The notes under the pieces are model-generated. The model searched no databases and had not been told where the DNA came from. It saw nothing but the letters and a program-made list of their open reading frames with translations. DNA of 64,000 nucleotides from Anas platyrhynchos (Eukaryota > Chordata > Aves > Anseriformes > Anatidae). Numbering within the stretch: position 1 is the first letter of the stretch; the number at the start of each line of letters is the position of its first letter. The stretch covers positions 5,525,501-5,589,500 of the forward strand of contig NC_092602.1 of the NCBI RefSeq assembly GCF_047663525.1. The letters are read 5' to 3'. The position numbers were made by a program, and so were the translations under genes. Shown here piece after piece: positions 1 to 11,990 of this stretch.

Positions 1-3000
1 AGAGGTACAAGGAATGCCTGACCATCAAGGAAAAGATCCTGAAGGAGATCGAGGTGAAGAAGGAATACCTGAGCAGCCTGCAGCCTCGCCTCAACAGCAT
101 CATGCAGGTACTGCCTGAGCCCTGCAGGGAAGGGAGGAGCCTCCAGGAGCAGCGTTAGGGTTGCACAACACCCACAGCCCCCACAGCCCTTCCCCTCCTG
201 CTCAGGGGGTGTCGGGTCCCATTGGAGTGACCCCACAGGGCTGCTCCCTGCCCTGTCACCTTCTCCGGATCCCCCTTGTTCCTGCAGCAGCTCCTTTCTG
301 CTCTCCCACGTGCCGGGGGGCGAGGGAGGCACTGAGAAGGTCGTTCATTCTGTCCCATCCCCGCTCCTGAAGCCTGTCCCTGTGTCCCCCAGGCCTCCCT
401 GCCCGTGCAGGAGTACCTCTTCATGCCCTTCGACCAGGCGCACAAGCAGTACGAGACAGCCCGCCACCTGCCACCGCCCCTCTACGTCCTCTTCGTCCAA
501 GCCAGCGCCTACGGGCAGGCCTGCGGTGAGCACCGGGGGCATTGGGGCTGGATTTCCGTGGAAACTCTGCCCTGGGGAGCTTTGGGGTGCTGCGGGACGT
601 CCCGCTGTGTTCTGCTGAGCCCGGAGGCAGCGCCCTGAGGCAGCAGCATTTGAAACTTCGTTGGCTCAGCTCCGTTGGCCAGAACTGCTGGCGGAGCTGC
701 CTGCCCGCCTCTGCCCCCGTCCTCAGCACCACACCAAGGTCGGCGGGGATAAAGGCGGCCCGGTGGTGGTGCACATCCCCCCCCCTCATGTGGAGGCCGC
801 GTGTGGTGCTGCCTGGCAGCTCCTTGCTCCCTCTTCGTGCTATTCAGCCCCCAGCCCCTGCTGGTTCCTGATAGACGTGGTCTTTATGGCTTCTGGTGAC
901 ACTCCCTCCAACCCCAGTGCTCTGCTTCCTCTGACCCCATCCCACCAGGAGATCTGGCCCCACAGAACCATCTGGGCAGCCTCCTCTTCCTGCTGACCCC
1001 TCGGTTGAGCTTTGTGGGGCTCTGCCTGGGGCAGCCATGGGGCTGGAGCTTTTTGGGGCAGTGCTGCAGCCAGGATTTCCTTCTGCAGGCTCCCTAAACG
1101 CTGCACGGGGTCGTGCTCCTGCAGGCTGTAGCCCCCCCCCAGGCTCCCATCTTACCACCCTGCTCCAAAGCTCTTGCTAACTGCCTGTCCCCGCCGGAAT
1201 CGGGTTGGTGACGTGGTTTCTGTGTCCCCGTGCAGACAAGAAGCTCGTGGTGGCTATCGAAGGCAGCGTGGAGGAAGCCAAAGCCCTGTACAAGCCGCCC
1301 GAGGACTCGCAGGGTGAGCAGCTGTGCCCAGCTCCTTCCCGGGAGCTCCTGGTACTCCCCCCTCTTGCAGTGCATCCATTTGGCTTGCGAGGGGGGGACG
1401 ATGATATTTGGGGGCAGCAGCGGTGTCAGATGGAAGAGCTGGGTGTGGGCAGAGCCCCTCGGCACCGTGTTCATTCCCTCTCCTCTCTCTGGGCAGATGA
1501 CGAGAGCGACTCGGACGTGGAGGAGGAGCAGACCACGGTAAGGCACGGTGATCCCAGGGCAGGGGGGGAGAGCTGGGCACCCCTGGGTGCCCCTCGGGGG
1601 GGCGAGGCTGCCTTCTGGTGTCTGCCCTGAGCACGGCACAACGAGGGGGGCAGAGCTGCTGTGCTCACACCTCTCCTCGCTCGCCTCCTGCCTGCAGCAG
1701 CCTGTGCCCTGCTCTCCTGCAGGAGCTGCCCCACTTTGTATAAATAGCCCCCGGGCCTCCCCACCTGCCCAAAACATCAGCACCAGGCAGGGATTTGGGG
1801 AGGTGGGAAGGGAAGGAGAGGACAGGAGTTGTCCAGAGCTCCCGAGGGGCAGTGGGATGGGGTCCACAGCTTCTGTTCCCCTCCCCAGAAGCGGCGCCGG
1901 CCCACGCTGGGCGTGCAGCTGGACGACAAGCGCAAGGAGATGCTGAAGCGGCACCCGCTGTGCGTCACCATCGACATCAAGTGTAAAGGTAGGCGAGGGT
2001 GGGGGGCCCTCAGCACGGAGGAGGGGGGCATTGGGGTCAGGGAGCCTTTATGGCAACGAGAGCAGGGTGGGGGCACTGTCCCTGCCCTCGGCCCCATGTC
2101 CCAGGGATGAGCAGGGGCCGAACAGAGGCACTGAGCTCTCCCTGCACTCCCCTTGCCCACCCGGGTGGGATGCCCACGCTCTGAAGCCTCATCCCTCTTC
2201 CTAGGAGCTTTTCTCCTTTGAGATGTGCTCTTGGGGCTCTGATGAGTGCTGGTGGGGGCGTTGGGGGTCAGGGCACGCCGCTTGCTGCCCCGTTCCCCTC
2301 CATCCGTGTCCCTGCAGGGCGCTCCGAGTCCTGTGTGCCCCATGCCGGAGCACAAAGCAGTTTCCCTTCTTTGTTGGCACAGATGACAACGTGCTGCACC
2401 TGACCTTCTACTACCTGATGAACCTCAACGTCATGACGGTGAAGGCCAAGGTGACCACTGCCGTCGAGATGACGACTGCCATCAGCGCTGGGTGAGAGAT
2501 TGTCACCAGCACCCTGCCCGGGTGTCCCACAGCGGGGTGACACGGCATGAGGGGTGCCACGTGGTCCCTCAGCCGAATTGGGGGCTGTGAGAGCCCTCCC
2601 AGCTCCCCCACGGGTGACGTGGGGCTGTGGGTGAGGTTTTATTTGAGCTATGCAGAGCTGCAGTGCCCACGTCCTGTCCCGGTTTGTCCTTTAACAGATG
2701 AGGGAGGCCCCCAGGGGCACGGCTGCCCCTCTGCACCTGAGGAGTGCTTCCACCTCCCAGATCTCTGCTGCCCCCCCCACCGTGCCCTCCCCGGTAGCTG
2801 CAGGGCTGCTGTGGGAGCCCTGCCAGGCTGCTGCAGCTCCAGGCAGCATCCTCCTTCCCTCCCTCCCTCCTTCCTTCCCTCCCTCTGCCACATCCTGGAC
2901 TGAATCAGAGGCAGAGCAGGTTGGGAGCCACTCGGGAGAGCAGTGCCCGTGGGGAACCTCTCCCCCTCCACGTGCGGTCACCGCCCTGCAGCCAAACTGC

Positions 3001-5629
3001 TCTCCTCCCTCCTGCAGCCTCTGCCTGGCAGCTCCCCCCTCCTGCCCGCTCCGCGGGTCACCTTGTCCCATGCAGCTGCCTCCCCGTGGGCTCCCCGGGG
3101 ACCGCTTGAGCCCGATTTGTGTGAGGACTGGCTGAGGTGGCAGCTGTGGGAGCCCGCCCGGGGAGCTCAGATCAGCTGTGAGCTCTCCCGGGCCAGGAGG
3201 AGGTGCCTGAGGAAGAGGGGGGCTGCAGAGGCTGGCCTGGGACCCCCCCGTAAGCAGGTGCTGTCCCCACGAGGCCTCCCAGTCCTCCTGGGTTCCCTTT
3301 TCCCTGTAGGGGCCCAAACCAGGCAGGCTGTCCTTCCTGCTGAGACAAATCTTGTCGAGGAGCCCCCCTAGCCCCAGGTGACACCCCAAAAGGCAGTGTC
3401 CCTCGGGGTCCCTTGCTTAGGGGAGGCTCCTGGTGGCAGGGACGCCCCTGGTTGAGCTCCCCCAGGCTGTGCCACGGGGTTCCTGTGCAGGTGGTCGTCA
3501 GTAGGTTTCAGAGTTAACACGCTGGGGTGCCTTTGAGCAGCTCCCTGGGGATTTTTAGCTCCTCTACAGCCAGGAGGAGATCTCCTTGGGAGGTATTCCA
3601 CAGTGGAACTAGGGGAAAGGTGTTGTGGTCTCAAAACCCAGCCCATGGGGCTCATCACAGCCTGTTAGCAGGTGCCCCGGGGAGACGCAGGGCCGTGCTG
3701 CTGTCTGATCCTCCTCTTCCCTCCCGCCAGCGACCTGCTGTCCCCGGACTCCCTCCTGAGCTGCCTGTACCCGGGAGACCACGGGAAGAAGACCCCCAAC
3801 CCCGCCAACCAGTTCCAGTTCGACAAAGTGGGGTGAGGGGGCTGCCTGCAGCCGCTGTCCCACCCTGGGCTCGGGCTGGAGGAAGGAGGAGCCCGCTCCC
3901 TGCAGGGGAGGAAGCTCTGTGGGGTGGCCTGACCCTTCCTCCTCCTCCTCCTCCTCCCTGCAGCATTGTCACCTTGAGCGACTACGTGACGGAGCTGGGG
4001 CACCCCTACGTGTGGGTGCAGAAGCTGGGCGGCCTGCACTTCCCCAAGGAGCAGCCTCAGGCACGTCTCGCCCCTTCCCTCCCCTATTTAACAGGATCCC
4101 AAACCGAGCTGGCGGGCCTCTGGGGACGATTTGGGGACGGTTGCATCCCGTCCTGCCCCCCTGAGAGCCCGGGGCTCCGGCTGGCACCAGTCCCAGCCAC
4201 GGAGCAGCCCTGGTGTGACGTCCCCTCGCCCCCCAGCACACGGTCACTGCCGACAACTCGCTGAGTGCCAGCCACATGGAGCTGACGGTGAAGCTGCTGC
4301 GGACGAGGCTGCAGTCCCGCCTGGCCCTGCACAAGCAGTTTGCCTCTCTGGGTGAGTGCCCAGCCCCAAACCCTTGTATTGGGGGTGACTTCAGGCCGTG
4401 GCAGCACAAGAGCCACGTTCCCAAGTGTGCCAGGTGCCCCTCGAGCAGGCTCTGAGCACCAGCAGGGTCGCAGCCCAGGCTGCTGCTGCTCTCCGGGCGC
4501 CTGATGGAGGTGCCAGAAGTTTTAGGGGCCATCCCCAGCCCCCTGTTCTGCTGTCCCCTGCCCCGCTCAGCCTCGTCCTTGTCCTTGCTTGCAGAGCACG
4601 GCGTGGTGCCGGTCTCCAGCGAGTGCCAGCATCTCTTCCCCACCAAGATCGTCTCACGCCTGGTGAAGTGGAGCGCCATCCCCTTCGAGGACTACGCGGT
4701 AGGCACCACGTGGAGGCTGTGACCCCCCCAGCTCCTCCAGCAGCCCCTCACTCCCCCCTTTGCCTCCCCCCCAGGAGCTGCCCTACACTAAAGATGTGGT
4801 GGAGGCCGGCCTGGCCGAGGACACGCACCTCTATTACATGGCCCTGATAGAAAGGGGCACAGGTGGGCCCTTCCCTCCCCCAGAAACACCTAATTATTAG
4901 CTGCCCCGATCGCCCCCGCACCAGGGGGGGCCCCGCGGGCTGTGGGGTGACGTTTCTGCCCTGCTCAGCCAAGCTCCAGGCCGCTGTGGTCCTGAACCCC
5001 GGCTACTCCGCGTTGCCACCCATCTTCAGCCTCTGCCTCAACTGGAAAGGAGAGCGAACCGGCAACAACGATGACAACATTCGGGTGAGCAGGGGTAGAG
5101 GGGGGGGGAACTGGAGAGCTGCTGGGGGTGTTCCCGATGGTTCTGTGCCCTTGGGGAGGGAGCCCCGGGGGCAGGTTGGGGGCTGGGAGCAGCAGGACAC
5201 CGAACTCAGGCCCTGCTGCTCCCTGCACCTCTGCCAGGCGATGGAGAGCGAGGTCAACGTGTGCTACAAGGAGCTGTGGGGGCCCAAACCCGGCTACCAG
5301 CTCCTCACCAACCAGCTGCAGCGCCTCTGCATGGTGCTGGACGTCTACCTGGAGACCGAGCCCCACGACACCAGCGTGGAGGGGCCCAAGGAGTTTCCCC
5401 AGGAGAAGATGTGTCTGCGCCTGGTCAGGTGAGGGCCCCGTGCCCTGCTGGCATTGTTGTCCCCTACTCCTGGGACGTGCAGCAGGTCTCTGAGCTTGCA
5501 TTTCCCCCACACCTGCCTGGAAGCAGACGTGGGTGAGCCAACCTCTCCTTTTTCTCCTCTGGCAGGGGCCCCATGCGCTTGAAGCCCTTCAAGTTCAACT
5601 TCCCACAGGGCTTCTTCAGCCACCGCTGA
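1..5629 (+). CDS. THOC5: THOC5, THO/TREX complex subunit 5 (3' part, 14 exons)
   Basis: THOC5 belongs to the THO part of the TREX complex, which couples transcription and processing to nuclear mRNA export. The 480 residues seen here match about residue 204 to the end of the roughly 683-residue vertebrate protein; earlier exons lie left of the window. Exons: 1-107, 393-525, 1236-1313, 1497-1537, 1889-1988, 2383-2491, 3731-3832, 3964-4060, 4237-4351, 4595-4698, 4775-4862, 4969-5084, 5238-5428, 5566-5629 (TGA 5627-5629). All phases join without a shift. Landmarks are [19 protein letters not shown] at the left edge, the acidic [18 protein letters not shown] stretch across the fourth and fifth exons, NPGYSALPP, and the ending PQGFFSHR. 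The intron after 4060 has a GC donor. The first two bases are the end of a split codon. The call rests on remembered human sequence along the whole length. Confidence 0.96.
2492..3730 (+). other. Largest THOC5 intron in the window, no gene seen
   Basis: This 1.24-kb intron is G/C rich and holds a short CCCTCCCTTCC-type pyrimidine run at about 2850-2888. No conserved reading frame or RNA gene is recognisable. Confidence 0.6.
4061..4236 (+). other. THOC5: THOC5 intron with GC-AG boundaries
   Basis: The exon ends ...CCT CAG followed by gcacgtctcg, and the next exon begins after ccccccag with CAC ACG GTC. Only this junction keeps the reading frame (KEQPQ then HTVTADNS). The GT four bases downstream would shift the frame. 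CAG before GC is the usual context of the minority GC-AG class of U2 introns. Confidence 0.75.
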
Positions 5630-5744
5630 GCCCCCGCTGTGCTCTGCAGGACCAGGACTCACCCTGGAGTGTCCCCACCCTGCTTTTTCCTTTTTTTTTT
5701 TTTTTTTTCCTGAGGTTTTTGGGTCTTGTTTTGTAGCCGAAAGG

Positions 5745-5750
5745 ATTAAA
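5745..5750 (+). terminator. THOC5: THOC5 polyadenylation signal ATTAAA
   Basis: ATTAAA lies 116 bases after the stop codon and is followed by a (GT)n element at about 5769-5783, the usual downstream element. A run of about 20 T at 5690-5709 lies in the 3' UTR before it. Confidence 0.7.
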
Positions 5751-5784
5751 TGCTGAAATAAGGAAAGTGATGTGTGTGTGTGTG

Positions 5785-6532
5785 CTGGGGTACCTGGGGG
5801 TAATCCTGTCCCGGCTGCCTTGTCCCTGGCAGGTCTGTGTTCCCCCCCCAGCCCCTCTGCCTGGGGCTCTGCCTCCTTCCCTGCCTCCCCGCCGCAGATG
5901 TGTGTAGCAGGGAGTGGAGATGGATAAAAATAGCCCCTTCCTGCTTCCGCACTGCAGCCCCAGCCCTGCCGGCTGCCTGCCAGCTGATTCAGCACCAACC
6001 CCGAGCAGGAGGGGAGCTCCAGGCTGCGCCCTGTCCCCCTCCATCCCTCACAGCTCCCCACGGGGGTCCCATCCCACAACCCTCACAGCCCTGAGGCTCC
6101 CTCCCTGACCCGAGGTCCCCTCCTGTTTCTCCAACAGGGCCATTTTTTGGCCAAATCACCCCCCTGAAGGCTCCCAGCCCTGCCTCCCCTCCCCAGCAGG
6201 CGCGGTGCTGCAGTGCAGGGCAGCGCTCAGGTTAAACCAGGCCCTCCCCATCCCCAGGGAGCTGAGATTTCAGAAGAAAAGGACAAAAAAAAAATCCCCT
6301 TTTTGGAGTGCGATGGGTTCTGGCCCTGCTTCCAGCCCCTGGGCATCGTGCAGGCACCCCCAGGACGTGCTGGGCTCTTCCCCAAGGAAAACTGGGGAGG
6401 TGCAGGACCTGTCCTTGCTGCCACCCACCTCAGAAAGCCCCCGGCCACCCTTCCCCTGCATCCCCCCCCCCACCTCCTGCCCCCCCCTCCACCAAACAAC
6501 GCCAGCAGGAGCCGAGGAGTCTCCGTAAGCAC
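5785..6532. other. Spacer between the convergent THOC5 and NEFH 3' ends
   Basis: About 0.75 kb separates the two polyadenylation signals. It has C-rich runs and one A run (about 6287-6296). The reading frames across it show no family resemblance. Confidence 0.6.
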
Positions 6533-6538
6533 TTTATT
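6533..6538 (-). terminator. NEFH: NEFH polyadenylation signal AATAAA
   Basis: The top strand reads TTTATT, giving AATAAA on the minus strand about 390 bases after the NEFH stop codon. It is the only canonical hexamer between the stop and the THOC5 end. Confidence 0.7.
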
Positions 6539-6927
6539 ATTTGGTTATTGCACATCAAGCAACTGACAGTGGGCTCGAGTTCCTCCCCCCCTGCAGCTGG
6601 AGCTCTGCGGGGCGCGCGGCCCTCGCTGTCATAAATGCACTTATGGGAAGAGGGCGGTCGGACCCCCCCGGGGGGGTAGGGGGGCTGCTCTCCTCCTCCT
6701 CCTCCTAATTCAAGTGTTAAATGTGGCGCTGTGCACGTGGCGTTCTGCTGGGGAAGCGATCATAACATACCACGGGAGGGGGGGGCGGCGAGGGGCTGTG
6801 TCTCTCACGAACATATTGCTAAGGTAAGGCCTGGCCGAGGGGGGGGGCCCTCCGGGGGTCCCTCCCCGTCTCGCCCTTCGCAGCTCCTGCACCCAGGGGT
6901 GCTGCCTCGGGGCCGGGGGGGCTCCCC

Positions 6928-9900
6928 TCACTTCTTCTTCTCCGCAGCGGGCACCGGCTCCGGGGCTTTGGTGTCCGTGCCTGGGGGCTTCTCAGCCTTG
7001 GGGGGCTCCTCTTTGGGTTTGGCTTTGGGTTCCTCAGCCTTCTTGGGTTCCTCCACCTTCTCCTTCTTTGGTTCCTCTGCTGCTTTCTTTGGTTCCTCCG
7101 CCTTCTCCTTGGCCTTCGGCTTCTCCGCCTCCTTCACGGCCGCTTTGCCGGGCTCCTGGGGAGGTTTTCCCTCTCCTTTCCCTTCCTCTGTGGGTTTGGG
7201 GCCGGCCTTGGCGCTCTCCTTCACCTTTGGGGCCGGAGGCTCTGGCCCAGCCTTCTCTTTGGGCTTCTCCTCCGCCTTGGGGGCAGCCTGCTCCTCCTTC
7301 GGGGGGGCTTTGGGCTCCTTCTGCGGAGACTTGGCCTCCTCCTTCACGGGAGGTTTGGGTTGCTCTGGGGACTTCACGGCCGGGGCCTTGGCCTCCTCCT
7401 TGGGGGGCGTTGGGGGTTTTTCGGGAGACTTCACCACTGGGGACTTGGCCTCCTCCTTGGAGGGGGTCGCAGGTTTTTCTGGGGACTTCACGGCTGGGCT
7501 CTTGGCCTCCTCCTTGGAGGGGGTTGCAGGTTTCTCCGGGGATTTCACAGCTGGGGACTTGGCCTCTTCTTTGGAGGGCGTTGGGGGCTTCTCCGGGGAC
7601 TTCACAGTTGGGGTCTTGGCCTCTTCTTTGGCGGGGGTTGCGGGTTTTTCTGGGGATTTCACCGCTGGGGACTTGGCCTCCTCTTTGGAGGGGGTCGCCG
7701 GTTTCTCGGGGGACTTCACCGCTGGGCTCTTGGCCTCCTCCTTTGCGGGGGTCGGTGGCTTTTCTGGAGACTTGACCGCTGGGGATTTGGCCTCCTCCTT
7801 GGAGGGTGTTGGTGGCTTCTCTGGGGACTTCACAGCTGGGGACTTGGCCTCCGCTTTTGCAGGCGTTGGGGGCTTCTCTGGAGATTTCACAGTTGGGGTC
7901 TTGGCCTCCTCCTTGGAGGGGGTTGCGGGTTTCTCTGGGGATTTCACCGCTGGGGACTTGGCCTCCTCTTTTGTGGGGGGCGTGGGTTTCTCCGGGGACT
8001 TCACCACTGGGCTCTTGGCCTCCTCCTTCGCGGGGGTCGGTGGCTTTTCTGGGGACTTGACCGCGGGGGACTTGGCCTCCTCCTTGGAGGGCGTCGGGAC
8101 TTTTTCAGGGGACTTCACAGCTGGGGATTTGGCCTCCTCCTTTGTAGGGGACTTGGGTTTCTCTGGGGACTTCACAGCTGGGGATTTGGCCTCCTCCTTT
8201 GTAGGGGACTCGGGTTTCTCTGGGGACTTCACAGCTGGGGATTTGGCCTCCTCCTTTGCAGGAGACTTGGCTTCTTCTTCACCCTCTGCTTCAGCTTTCT
8301 CCTCTTCTTCTTCCTCAGCTTTCTCCTCTCCGGCCTCTTTCTCAGCCTCCTCCTCCTCCGTCACCTCCTCGGTCACTTGGATCTCCTCCGTCTGCTCCTC
8401 CACAATCACCGTCTCCTTCTCGGACTTCTCCACCACCTTGATTTTCTCCTCGCTCTTCACCTTGATGTTGGCGGCGATGCCGGGAGCTTTGGGGACCACC
8501 TCGGGGTAGGAGATCATCCCGAAGCCGGACTCGATCCGATATTCCTCCCCTTCCAGGAGCTTTCTGCCGGGAGGACACCAGTGGGGGGCTGTCAGCAGCT
8601 GCCTCCCACCCCCCCTGGGTCACCTGGGAGGTGGTCCCAGGGGACAGCAGTACCCCCCCCTCACCGAGAAGTGTCCCCAGGGGGGTGTCCTCGGAGAGCC
8701 CAGCCCCGGGGGACTGCCAGGCCCCCCCGTTCCCCTTGCTGTCCCCGTACCTGTAGGCAGCGATTTCGATGTCCAGTGCCATCTTGACGTTGAGCAGGTC
8801 CTGGTACTCGCGGAGCTGGGCTGCCATCTCCCACTTGGTGTTCCTCAGCTCGCTGTCAAGCTGCTGGATGGTTTCCTGCCGCACACGGAGAGGCTGGGGC
8901 CGGGCAGGGGGGGCAGCAGCACCCCAAAACCACCCCCAAGGCCTTTAGGGATGGGGGGTGCTGCCCACCCAGCACCGGGGTGCCCCCACGGAGGGGTGGA
9001 CACAGCGGGAAGGGGACGAGCACAGGGGCTTCCAGATTGTCCCTGGGGGAGCCCCAGAGCCTTGTGCCACCTCTGCTGAGAGCTCCCGAGGGCAGGGGTG
9101 GCGTTTTTAGGATTTGGGTGAATCTGGGGGCCACCAAACCGCACCCCAAGGCTGCGGCATCACCCTGGGGACAATGCCTCAGTCCACGGCCACCACCCCT
9201 TCAGTGGCTTGGTGATGGGAGCCCCCCAGCCCCCAGCGGAGGGGTTACCTGGTAGGACAGGACATCGGCATGGTGCCGCTCCTCCGAGTCCTGCCGCTGC
9301 CTCTCCAGCGACTCCTGCGTCCCTTTGAGGGCCTCGAGCTCGGTGGTCTTGGACTGCAGCTGGCGGCGGTACTCGGAGATCTCCTCCTGGGCCAGGCGGA
9401 TGGCGTCCGTGTTCACCTTGGCCACCTCCGACAGCTTGTCCAGCCTCACTGCGGCGGGGAAAAGAGAGGGCGAGCTGCGGGGGGGGGGAGCCTCAAACCC
9501 TTGAAAGGCTGAAAATCCTTTAAATCCCCCAAAATATCCTCTGCGGGACCAGCCCCCCTTCTCCGGCCCCCCCCTCTGGTGGTGCCCAGGAGGGTGGGGG
9601 CGCCTGGGCAGGAATTTTCTCCACCCTGGCCTTTTTCCAGCGCCCCCCCCCCCCCCATATTCCCCTGAGCTCCTGCCGCAGCCCTACGGACCCCCCCCCA
9701 CACCCCCCCGGGCACCACCTCGCCACGCTGGGCTGCGGCCAGACGCACTGCTGGGGAGGGCAGAACTGGGGAGGGGCGTGCCGCAGAGCCCCCCCGTCCC
9801 CCCATTTCCCTCCTGGGGATGGGGAGAGCCGGAGCCCGCAGCCCCCCCCCCCCGCACCCCGCGGGACACCGCACCCCTGGGTGCTGTCCGCGGTGCCGAG

Positions 9901-11204
9901 GGGCCGCTGTCCGCGGTGCTGAGCCCAGCTCCCGGCGCACCCATGGGTGCCGAGCCCCGCAGCGCAGTGGGGACACACCCTGCGGGCCCCCCCCGCCGTC
10001 CTCGTCCTCCCCCCCCCCCCCACGCAGGGGATGCGGCACCAGCCCCCTCCCCTCCCCGCAGCTCCTGCGGGCGGCGTGGGGCTGCCCCGACCTTGGGGGC
10101 GGCGGGGAGGGGACGGGGGGACCCTCCCCAAAAATCACCCGGGGGGCCATGCGCACGGCTGGGAGGGGGGGGCAAGGACATGGGGGGGGTAAGGAGCTTG
10201 GAGGGGGACAGAGGGACTTAGAGCAACGCCCTGCTGCGGCTCAGATCTGGGGGGAGCCCCCTGCGCCCTCCCGGGGTGGGGGCACCCTCCGGGCGCGCAG
10301 CACGAACGCGCAGCATGCGGTGGGGGGGGGGGTGGGGACAGGGTTTTTTGGGGGGGATTTGGGGGGATTTTTGCTCACCGCGGAACCACTCCTCGGCCTG
10401 CAGGGTGCTGCGCGCCGCCGTGCCCTCCAGCTGTGCGCGCAGGTCGCGGAGCGCGGCGGTGACACCGGGGCGCAGCGAGGCGGGGGGGGGCTCGGCGGGG
10501 GCTTCCCGCAGCAGGGCGCCCACCTCGGCCCGGTGCTGCTTCCTCAGCAGCTCGGCCTCCTCCCGCAGCGCCCGGGCTCGCTCCTCCAGCGGTCCCCGGG
10601 CGCGCTCCTCCCGTGCCGAGCGCTGCTCCAAGCCCCTCGCCGCCGCCTCCAGCCCGGCGCGGTGCCGAGCCTCTTCCTCCAGCCTGCCCCGCAGCGCGGC
10701 CACGTCCTCGGCCAGGCGGCACCGCTCCAGCCTCAGCTGCCCCTTCTCGGCCCCCAGGCGCACCAGGGCTCCCCGCATATCGCGCAGCTCCCGGGCGTAC
10801 AGCTCGCCCATGGCCGTGCGCCCCGCCTGCTGCTGCCGCAGCGCCGCCGCCTCGGCCGCCAGCGCCCGGTTGCGCTGCTCCAGCGCCCGCACCCGCTCGA
10901 TGTAACCGGCGAAGCGCTCGTTCAGCGCCTGCAGCAGCTCCTTCTCGCTGCGAGCTCTCGGCTCCCCCCCCTCCAGCGACTCCAGGCTCTCGGTGGTGGC
11001 CGACGACGAGGCGGCGGCGCTGCCCCCCCCGCCGCCGCCACCGCCCCGCGCCGCGATCCCCGAGCGCCCCGGGACCGACCACGAGTGGAAGCCGCTGGAG
11101 GAGAAGGAGAAGGAGGAGGAGGCGGCGGAGCGCGGCATGGAGCGGGCAGGCTCCTTGCGGAGCCCCCCCGGGGGGCCCAGCAGCGCCTCCAGCACCAGGC
11201 TCAT
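6928..11204 (-). CDS. NEFH: NEFH, neurofilament heavy polypeptide (4 exons, 928 aa)
   Basis: NEFH is the largest neurofilament subunit, a type IV intermediate-filament protein that co-assembles with NEFL and NEFM in axons. Coding exons in transcript order: 10379-11204, 9249-9448, 8751-8875, 6928-8563, giving 2787 nt with all phases matching. The head (residues 1 to about 86) contains SSSGFHSW and a Gly run. The rod starts near [18 protein letters not shown] (about 86-102) and closes with the intermediate-filament end motif [16 protein letters not shown] (ends at 391). The tail opens with [18 protein letters not shown], then a Glu-rich stretch, about 16 copies of a 19-residue KSP repeat (about residues 480-790), and a Lys/Glu/Pro-rich end. 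KSP serines are the known phosphorylation sites that control side-arm extension. The GFHSW head motif and KSP tail separate it from NEFM and NEFL. The start is the first ATG of the head in a GC-rich first exon. Confidence 0.96.
7344..8275 (-). repeat. NEFH: Coding minisatellite of NEFH, 57-bp unit (19 aa KSP repeat)
   Basis: Successive units start 57 bases apart (for example cttggcctc at 7501 and 7558). Each encodes a variant of [20 protein letters not shown] count 16 copies of VKSPE. Units alternate between SP and TP at the first and third phosphosite positions, so each carries two or three S/T-P sites. The opposite strand also stays open through the array because the period is a multiple of three. 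Confidence 0.9.
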
Positions 11205-11270
11205 GGTGGTGGCCCCCGCCCTCACTGCGGCACCGCCGCCGCCGCCTCCCGCTTTATGGGGGCCGTCGGG
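11205..11270 (-). promoter_or_regulatory. NEFH: Possible NEFH core promoter with TATA-like CATAAAG
   Basis: On the minus strand CCCCCATAAAGCGGG lies about 50 bases before the NEFH ATG in very GC-rich sequence. If used, the 5' UTR would be very short, so the true start site could also be further upstream. The evidence is one degenerate element only. Confidence 0.3.
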
Positions 11271-11990
11271 GCCGCCCCGCCCCGCCGCCGGCACCGGGAG
11301 GGGGCCGGGCACCGGCAGCGGCACCGCCCCGAGCAGCCGCCGCAGCCCCCCGGGGGATGGGGGGGGCCGGGGGACAGCGACAAGGATGGAGCGGGGGGCA
11401 CCGGGGGGAAGCGAGGGACCCCGGGATAGGACAAGGGGAGCCCCCGGGGGGCGCATGGAGGCACCCCCGTGGTGTGGGTGGGGGGCGAAGACCCCCGGGG
11501 GGCTCCACTCGCGGCCCCCCCCCCCCCACGTGCTGGGGGAGCGGTGCTGCAGTGGGACCCCCGGGTCCAGGGAACGGGTCCCCGGTGTCACTGCGGGGTG
11601 GAGGGGAGGTGGGAATGTCCCCAGGAGGGCAGGGGGAGCGGGGGGGGGACCGGGATGGGACCCCAGGGTGGGGGGCAACCAGCCTATTAGCCCACGGGGC
11701 CACCAGCCGAGCTGCACGTGCAGCCCTCCTGGGCCATCAGAGCGCATGGAGCACTGGAGCCATCGGCATCCATGGACCACCGGGCCAGGACCCCCCCCCA
11801 ACCAGCAGGCGTGGACCTCTTAGAGTGCGAGGAGCCATGGGGCCACCTCGTGGTGTCAACCAGTTGGCTACCCGGCCACCCAGTACACGTGGAGCACTTG
11901 GTCTACGAGGAGCTGTGAGCTACGCGGCCAAGCAGTGCGCACGGAGCACCCGAACTATTGGCTCACTGGCTCGCCGGGCCAAGAGGTAAA
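11270..11990. other. GC-rich NEFH upstream region, no gene seen
   Basis: The sequence has C and G runs, then a degenerate repetitive stretch (about 11690-11990) built from phrases like ggccaccagccga and gagcactggagcc. Several long open frames cross it on both strands but resemble nothing. Confidence 0.55.

Noticed and set aside
1739-1747. TATAAATAG, a perfect TATA-box match on the plus strand
   Set aside because: It lies inside a THOC5 intron with no CpG island, initiator or new first exon after it; one hexamer-length match is expected by chance.
6731-8509. 592-residue plus-strand open frame opposite NEFH
   Set aside because: It is the antisense of the 57-bp KSP array. A repeat whose period is a multiple of three keeps several frames open, and the minus strand matches NEFH exactly.
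9819-11989. 536- and 458-residue plus-strand frames opposite NEFH exon 1
   Set aside because: GC-rich antisense shadows of the NEFH head and rod exon; no known family.
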